From: an uncultured Prevotella sp.
GTDB lineage: Bacteria; Bacteroidota; Bacteroidia; Bacteroidales; Bacteroidaceae
DNA length: 9,869 nucleotides
NCBI GenBank assembly: GCA_934229335.1
Contig: CAKQDQ010000092.1
Coordinates: forward strand, 1-9,869
Direction of reading: 5' to 3'
Of this stretch, positions 7,011 to 9,869 are shown in pieces. Position numbers and translations under genes: made by a program. Every line of letters starts with the position of its first letter. Position 1 is the first letter of the stretch. The notes beneath the pieces were generated by a model. That model had not been told where the DNA came from. It did no database searches and worked only from the letters and a program-made list of their open reading frames with translations.

Positions 7011-7066
7011 AAAAAAAATGCCTTTCCTCGGTCTCTGAGATTCACATCTGAGAAAGCAGGAAAGGC
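7011..7066 (-). terminator. Rho-independent terminator of the minus-strand sRNA candidate
   Basis: Read on the minus strand, GCCTTTCCT (7066-7058) pairs perfectly with AGGAAAGGC (7028-7020). An inner stem CTC-AGAT/ATCT-GAG is capped by GTGA. After one A comes a run of eight Ts (7018-7011). This is one of the strongest terminators in the window, and no protein-coding gene lies just upstream of it on that strand. Confidence 0.88.
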
Positions 7067-7180
7067 AAATGGGCTAAATATCCACCAAAATAATATTTCG
7101 TGTAACAGAGAAAAAGAAAAACACACTTGTTGATATTTAGCATTGCTTTGCATGACTGAAAAAGTGAGTATTTTTTAACT
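7011..7180 (-). ncRNA. Candidate structured small RNA of about 170 nt
   Basis: A minus-strand -7 element (7194-7187) predicts a start near 7180, and an intrinsic terminator ends at 7011. The RNA between them has ordered pairing. There is a small CATGC-AAA-GCAATG hairpin (7154-7141 region). A perfect 10-bp long-range stem joins 7141-7132 with 7082-7073 (GCTAAATATC/GATATTTAGC), enclosing a U/C-rich loop with an inner GTGT/ACAC pair. The two-tier terminator stem follows. A 79-codon frame crosses the region but runs straight through the terminator hairpin and T-tract, so a non-coding role is more likely. Neighbours are the convergent end of the DUF2264 gene and, 450 bp away, a lipoprotein gene. 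I do not recognise it as 6S, SRP, RNase P or tmRNA. Its size is compatible with a trans-acting regulator. Confidence 0.6.
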
Positions 7181-7186
7181 CTGATA

Positions 7187-7219
7187 CAAAGGTAGTTCTA
7201 TTGATGTAAATTGACGAAA
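7187..7219 (-). promoter_or_regulatory. Minus-strand promoter of the sRNA candidate
   Basis: The minus-strand sequence TACCTTTG (7194-7187) matches the -7 consensus TAnnTTTG exactly. About 21 bases upstream is TTTC (7219-7216), an imperfect -33 with the same TTTCG text seen at the secDF promoter. No protein-coding start lies close downstream. Confidence 0.6.
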
Positions 7220-7520
7220 ATGCAAAAAATGTAACGTGAACGTCCGCTTATTTTTACATTAGTTAAGTGAAACATATACCTCAATTTGCATTTGTTTGCT
7301 AAAAATAGAAAAAAACGTTCGTTTTGTTTATATTTGTTACGTGGATATGTCATGAGTCGAATTCATAATTCATCATACAGGAAACAGGCTGGCGCATTGT
7401 AGTGGGTGCCCCTTTATGTGGTCGAACTATTGCCACCTGCTACCTTTAATATCATTTCTTGATGCATATAACAGTCATGTGCAACTGTACAGGTCAATTT
7501 TTTTTACCGCTACTTGGCAA
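7220..7520. other. Intergenic stretch with no recognised gene
   Basis: This AT-rich stretch has no convincing coding frame. On the plus strand TATATTTG (7329-7336) matches a -7 element but lacks a correctly spaced -33. Downstream, 7399-7408 pairs with 7434-7443 over 10 positions with two wobbles (GTAGTGGGTG/CACCTGCTAC). A weak ACAGT/ACTGT hairpin (7471-7488) is followed by eight or more Ts (7498-7505). These could mark a second small transcript, but the evidence is thin. An AATTCATAATTCA word at 7360-7372 recurs at the methyltransferase start region. Confidence 0.4.
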
Positions 7521-7523
7521 TAT

Positions 7524-7623
7524 TAACGACAAAAGAGACAACGAGAGACAATAAGCCTTCGCGTAGTGACGTTGCAGTGTCATAGCAAAAGGAAATTGCC
7601 CCTCGTTGTCTCTATTGTCGTTA
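7524..7623. repeat. 22-bp inverted repeat enclosing 56 bp
   Basis: Bases 7524-7545 are the reverse complement of 7602-7623 with a single mismatch (TAACGACAAAAGAGACAACG and its partner). It lies 22 bases beyond the stop of the leftward lipoprotein gene. Its transcript would form a long hairpin, but no T-run follows on the minus strand. A 3'-protective stem or a dispersed repeat fits better than a classical terminator. Confidence 0.8.
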
Positions 7624-7645
7624 TTTTCAGTATCAGCCAGATGAC

Positions 7646-8155
7646 TTACATAATCTTCTTGTATTTGATGTTAACTCCGTCCTTTTTAATGTAACCAGCG
7701 AAAATCTTGCCAGTAGTACCGTCTTCTATGACGAACTTGGAGACGTCTGCGACATAAGCGTATGTTCCTATGGTACTACCCTTACAGATGCTGTATGTGT
7801 GCGACCCGTAATAGCCAGTATACAAAGCGTCAGAGCGTGAGTAATTGTACGTAACAGCCCAAAACACTTCTACGGTGTTGTCGTCAATGAAGCGATAAGA
7901 GACGGTAGACCACAGGTCGCTTCTTGTGTTCCAGTCAATCTCCCCGTTTGTAGTCCATGTCTTAATCATCTCTTGGTCATGCTCTATACCTAACCAGTAG
8001 CCTATAAGGCTGCTGTGGTTGTTGTAACTGCTGCCACCGCCGCCGCCATATTGCGGAGCATCGTCATCGTCACCACATGAGATAACAGTAAGTGTGCAGA
8101 GCATCATCAGCAGGATGGTTACCCTACTTGCAAAGTTGTGAAATACCTTCTTCAT
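7646..8155 (-). CDS. Small lipoprotein with a surface-export-type acidic patch
   Basis: The 169-residue product begins MKKVF, has a hydrophobic segment (about 12-25) and a lipobox VISC with Cys27 as the lipidated residue. Directly after Cys come G-D-D-D-D. Acidic residues right after the cysteine resemble the lipoprotein export signal that sends Bacteroidetes lipoproteins to the cell surface. A flexible Gly/Ser linker (about 36-43) follows. The rest (about 50-169) is rich in Tyr, Trp, Thr and Val with alternating patterns, beginning LIGYWLG, which suggests a small beta-barrel or lipocalin-like fold. That fold is inference. The ATG at 8155 is the natural start because the signal peptide begins there. 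No canonical promoter was found upstream. No specific function is recognised, and none is implied by the neighbours. Confidence 0.85.
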   Translation of the reverse strand: MKKVFHNFASRVTILLMMLCTLTVISCGDDDDAPQYGGGGGSSYNNHSSLIGYWLGIEHDQEMIKTWTTNGEIDWNTRSDLWSTVSYRFIDDNTVEVFWAVTYNYSRSDALYTGYYGSHTYSICKGSTIGTYAYVADVSKFVIEDGTTGKIFAGYIKKDGVNIKYKKIM

Positions 8156-8239
8156 AGTTTTTCGTCTTTTAGTGTTTATAATATGGTTTACATTATTGTT
8201 GGCTTAGCTTGCCTTTACCCTTATTATGTATTTATATAT

Positions 8240-8285
8240 AAAAATGTAACCCTTCGCTTCTTTTAAAAAGTGCAAAGGGTTACAT
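8240..8285 (-). terminator. Rho-independent terminator, leftward
   Basis: ATGTAACCCTT and AAGGGTTACAT (8244-8254 and 8275-8285) pair perfectly over 11 bp. Read on the minus strand the stem is followed by a short T-run and TATATATAAAT (8245-8230). It would end the methyltransferase transcript about 260 bases after its stop, before the lipoprotein gene begins. The two leftward genes are therefore probably separate units. On the plus strand no comparable T-run follows. Confidence 0.75.
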
Positions 8286-8340
8286 GTTCCCTCTTTATAC
8301 ATAATGGTATAGAGTGGGGGAGAAGAAGGTTTTTATTCGT

Positions 8341-8403
8341 CCCGTGGCGCAAGTTGTCCTACTCGCAGGGAGGCTTGGTTGTGCGCCTATGCGTCGCCAC
8401 GGG
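8341..8403. repeat. GC-rich 63-bp inverted-repeat element
   Basis: CCCGTGGCG (8341-8349) is the exact reverse complement of CGCCACGGG (8395-8403). An alternative GGCGCA/TGCGCC pairing (8346-8351 with 8381-8386) competes with it. The segment is strikingly GC-rich against AT-rich flanks and has no plausible gene. The 61-codon frame on the minus strand crosses the hairpin and low-complexity flanks. It looks like a dispersed palindromic element. The rest of 8156-8544 holds only the terminator at 8240-8285 and the heptamer repeat at 8508-8535. Confidence 0.7.
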
Positions 8404-8507
8404 CGATTTTGTTTAATTAATAATGTATAATTCGTAGTCTTTAGCTTAATCTTGTAATGGCGGTAATTGTTGCACCCCATCTCTTATATGTTGCATCAAA
8501 GATTATT

Positions 8508-8535
8508 CATTATACATTATGCATTATGCATTATG
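8508..8535. repeat. Four tandem CATTATG heptamers
   Basis: One CATTATA is followed by three exact CATTATG copies, ending 9 bases before the methyltransferase stop codon on the complementary strand. It is a short slippage-prone AT repeat with no evident function. Confidence 0.85.
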
Positions 8536-8544
8536 AACAACAAA

Positions 8545-9243
8545 TTACCTTAGCCTTGCGAGGTAGTTGTACTCGTCTTCCCTCAGCAGTTCGGCAGTGA
8601 AGCCTTGTTGAGCGGCGTAGTGCTTCAATAAGGGAAAGTCGATGTATAGCCACGGGAATGAGCTGCCCTTTATGTCCTTGTATTGCATACTGTATACCAA
8701 CTCTCCGTAGTATCCGCTGGCAAGGTCAATGTCGAGAGAGCCGTCCTCGTTCTCAAACACATAACGTATATCGGTAGAGTCCATCAGTATGCAGCCTTGC
8801 TGAGAGAGAAGCAGCCTTGCCTTGGCGAAGAAGCGTGACATATTGTCTATGGTACCAATGATGCCCGAACCATTCATCAGCATGAGAATGGTGTCGTAGG
8901 TGCCTTGCGCGTCGTAGAAGTTGGTGGCAGTGGCTTTCTGTACTCCTCGTTCCCTCATCACGTCAACAGACAGAGAAGAGAGGTCTATGGCGGTAACGTC
9001 TTTGTGCATCTCTTGTAGGGCGAGGGAATGGCAGCCAGCTCCTGCCCCAACGTCGAGTATGCTGCCCTGCGCCAGAGTCAGAGCTTCTTGTTCTATTGGG
9101 GGCATCTCCGCAAACGTGCGGAAGAGTGTGCTGACAGGTATCTCGTCTTCTTCAAATTGAGGGGAGAAGACACGCAGACGTGCCGCGGTGCCATGATGAT
9201 GATAGTCATGAATGGCTTGCCCCATGGGGTCGTGGTAATTCAT
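8545..9243 (-). CDS. Class I SAM-dependent methyltransferase
   Basis: The 232-residue product carries the Rossmann-type methyltransferase motifs in order. Motif I is ILDVGAGAGCHSLAL (62-76), which binds S-adenosylmethionine. The acidic end of strand 2 is VTAIDLSS (83-90), with Asp87 expected to hold the ribose hydroxyls. The motif IV region is YDTILMLMNGSGIIGT (116-131). The N-terminal ~50 residues and the last ~60, including an aromatic SSFPWLYIDF segment near 194-203, would shape the substrate site. No catalytic signature of the DNA, rRNA or small-molecule groups is decisive, so the substrate is unknown. The start at 9243 has no Shine-Dalgarno and sits in a GAATTATGAATTA word. Met7 is an alternative, but the first residues look protein-like. 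It is transcribed leftwards, probably on its own. No clear promoter was found in 9244-9310. Confidence 0.88.
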   Translation of the reverse strand: MNYHDPMGQAIHDYHHHGTAARLRVFSPQFEEDEIPVSTLFRTFAEMPPIEQEALTLAQGSILDVGAGAGCHSLALQEMHKDVTAIDLSSLSVDVMRERGVQKATATNFYDAQGTYDTILMLMNGSGIIGTIDNMSRFFAKARLLLSQQGCILMDSTDIRYVFENEDGSLDIDLASGYYGELVYSMQYKDIKGSSFPWLYIDFPLLKHYAAQQGFTAELLREDEYNYLARLR

Positions 9244-9516
9244 AATTCACAGTTAATAATGCGTTACGAGTTAACTAAGTAATATAAAAAAAAATAACTT
9301 ATTCAATTTTTATATTGTTAGAGTAATGTCTTCTTACGCGGTTTTTATCTCATCTTGCTGGCTATGTTGTCGCTATTCATCAGTCACGATGCTCGCATCG
9401 CCCCCCTCCGCTTTCGCTTCTCTCCCGTTTGGCGGGGGGAGGGTAATCATCTTCATATTCCCCAAATATCTCAGCAATCAGAGGTAAAACTGCGTAAGTC
9501 ATTTTTTTCAATATTA
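9244..9516. other. Intergenic stretch with hairpins near 9387-9443
   Basis: No gene was found in this stretch. CGATGC-TC-GCATCG (9387-9400) is a perfect hairpin. It runs directly into a C-run (9401-9406), which can pair with the G-run at 9434-9439, or as CCCTCC/GGAGGG at 9404-9409 and 9438-9443. Neither hairpin is followed by a T-run on the minus strand, so this is a poor terminator for the leftward gene ending at 9517. The remainder is AT-rich, with a long A-run (9286-9294). Confidence 0.5.
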
Positions 9517-9869
9517 CTAAAAGTCCCACTTTGCACCGAGGCATGGACGGCACTTGAAGCCTGGCGTAGAGCCGAAGTTGTTGCTGAGCTCAATCTCAGT
9601 ACCGAGGCTGAGGTTGTCTACACCAATGTGTCTGCCCACGTTATACCACAGCTGTGGCTCTGTGATGAAGATGGTGTGGCGTTGCTCTGCCGTACCGTCA
9701 TCGTTGTAGCAGTCGTGGTTCTCCCACCAGAAGTCGGCAAAGCCATCAAACTTCAGACCCTTTACGCCAAAGATGTCGTTGCAGGTCCATACAGCAGTCA
9801 ACTGCATTGGCACACGACTGGTGCGCTTCTTGATGTCCTTATACAGTGCCTTGAGGTTAAGGGTGTTCT
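9517..9869 (-). CDS. DUF5020-family outer-membrane-type protein (N-terminal part beyond the window)
   Basis: The minus-strand frame is open from the window edge to a TAG at 9517-9519, giving about 117 residues. It continues upstream of the GTG at 9813, reading LNLKALYKDIKKRTSRV before PMQLTAVWTCNDIFG, so it is truncated by the window and does not start at that GTG. Segments such as GLKFDGFADFWWEN, FITEPQLWYNVGRHIGVDN and LGTEIELSNNFG alternate hydrophobic and polar residues like barrel strands. The chain ends ...LGAKWDF, with the C-terminal phenylalanine typical of outer-membrane beta-barrels. I recognise this as a DUF5020-like protein, related in pattern to Tsx-type nucleoside channels. Transport of nucleosides or similar solutes is inference. 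Confidence 0.8.
   Translation of the reverse strand, partial: NTLNLKALYKDIKKRTSRVPMQLTAVWTCNDIFGVKGLKFDGFADFWWENHDCYNDDGTAEQRHTIFITEPQLWYNVGRHIGVDNLSLGTEIELSNNFGSTPGFKCRPCLGAKWDF

Noticed and set aside
6914..7153. 79-codon minus-strand frame
   Set aside because: It runs through the strong terminator stem and T-tract at 7011-7066, and its composition looks non-protein-like. The non-coding sRNA reading explains the promoter and pairing better.
8295..8480. 61-codon minus-strand frame across the GC-rich inverted repeat
   Set aside because: It spans the palindrome and low-complexity AT flanks and has no ribosome entry context. It is most likely a translated repeat element.
8921..9282. Plus-strand frames antisense to the methyltransferase
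   Set aside because: They overlap the conserved SAM-binding motif I of the minus-strand gene and have no recognisable features of their own.
9517..9813. Start of the DUF5020-like gene at the GTG at 9813
   Set aside because: The frame stays open to the window edge with protein-like, basic and barrel-like residues upstream, so the true start is outside the window.

Overview
The window looks like a chromosomal segment of a Bacteroidales bacterium, most likely a Prevotella-type genome. Four things point there. SecD and SecF are fused into one 1006-residue protein. Promoters match the Bacteroidetes pattern (-33 TTTG/TTG, -7 TAnnTTTG). Start codons are preceded by A-rich sequence rather than a strong Shine-Dalgarno. 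The lipoprotein carries an acidic patch after its cysteine, like a Bacteroidetes surface-export signal. No phage, transposase, CRISPR, tRNA or rRNA gene was recognised.

Left part (1-1516): the last 22 codons of an unidentified gene end at 70 and are closed by a strong terminator (105-148). A 28/26-bp tandem repeat array (149-299) follows, with inverted copies at 413-470. Next comes a compact transcription unit (582-962): a promoter whose spacer overlaps a perfect 16-bp palindrome, a ~130-nt leader, a 33-residue single-pass membrane protein, and a terminator. A second promoter (about 1118-1149) begins a ~360-nt structured leader in front of secDF.

Centre (1517-6725): secDF encodes the Sec-translocon accessory motor. 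Its terminator (4592-4641) shares sequence with the promoter (4620-4650) of the next gene, a secreted DUF2264-family protein that is probably a carbohydrate-active enzyme. The two genes are co-oriented but appear to be separate transcription units.

Right part (6726-9869): all recognised genes here run leftwards. A non-coding stretch carries a perfect 35-bp inverted repeat (6751-6909). It also holds a convincing small-RNA candidate on the minus strand (about 7180 to 7011, with promoter, paired internal segments and terminator) and another long inverted repeat (7524-7623). Then come a small surface-type lipoprotein (7646-8155), a short spacer with a terminator and a GC-rich inverted repeat, a class I SAM-dependent methyltransferase (8545-9243), and the C-terminal part of a DUF5020 outer-membrane-type protein running off the right edge.

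The protein-coding genes look like a mix of core genes and single accessory genes, not one pathway. Three loci have a cell-envelope theme: Sec export, secreted or surface proteins, and the small membrane protein. The parts least explained by known annotation are the minus-strand sRNA candidate, the palindrome-controlled small-protein unit and the secDF leader. All three are inferred from promoter, hairpin and terminator patterns read by eye.
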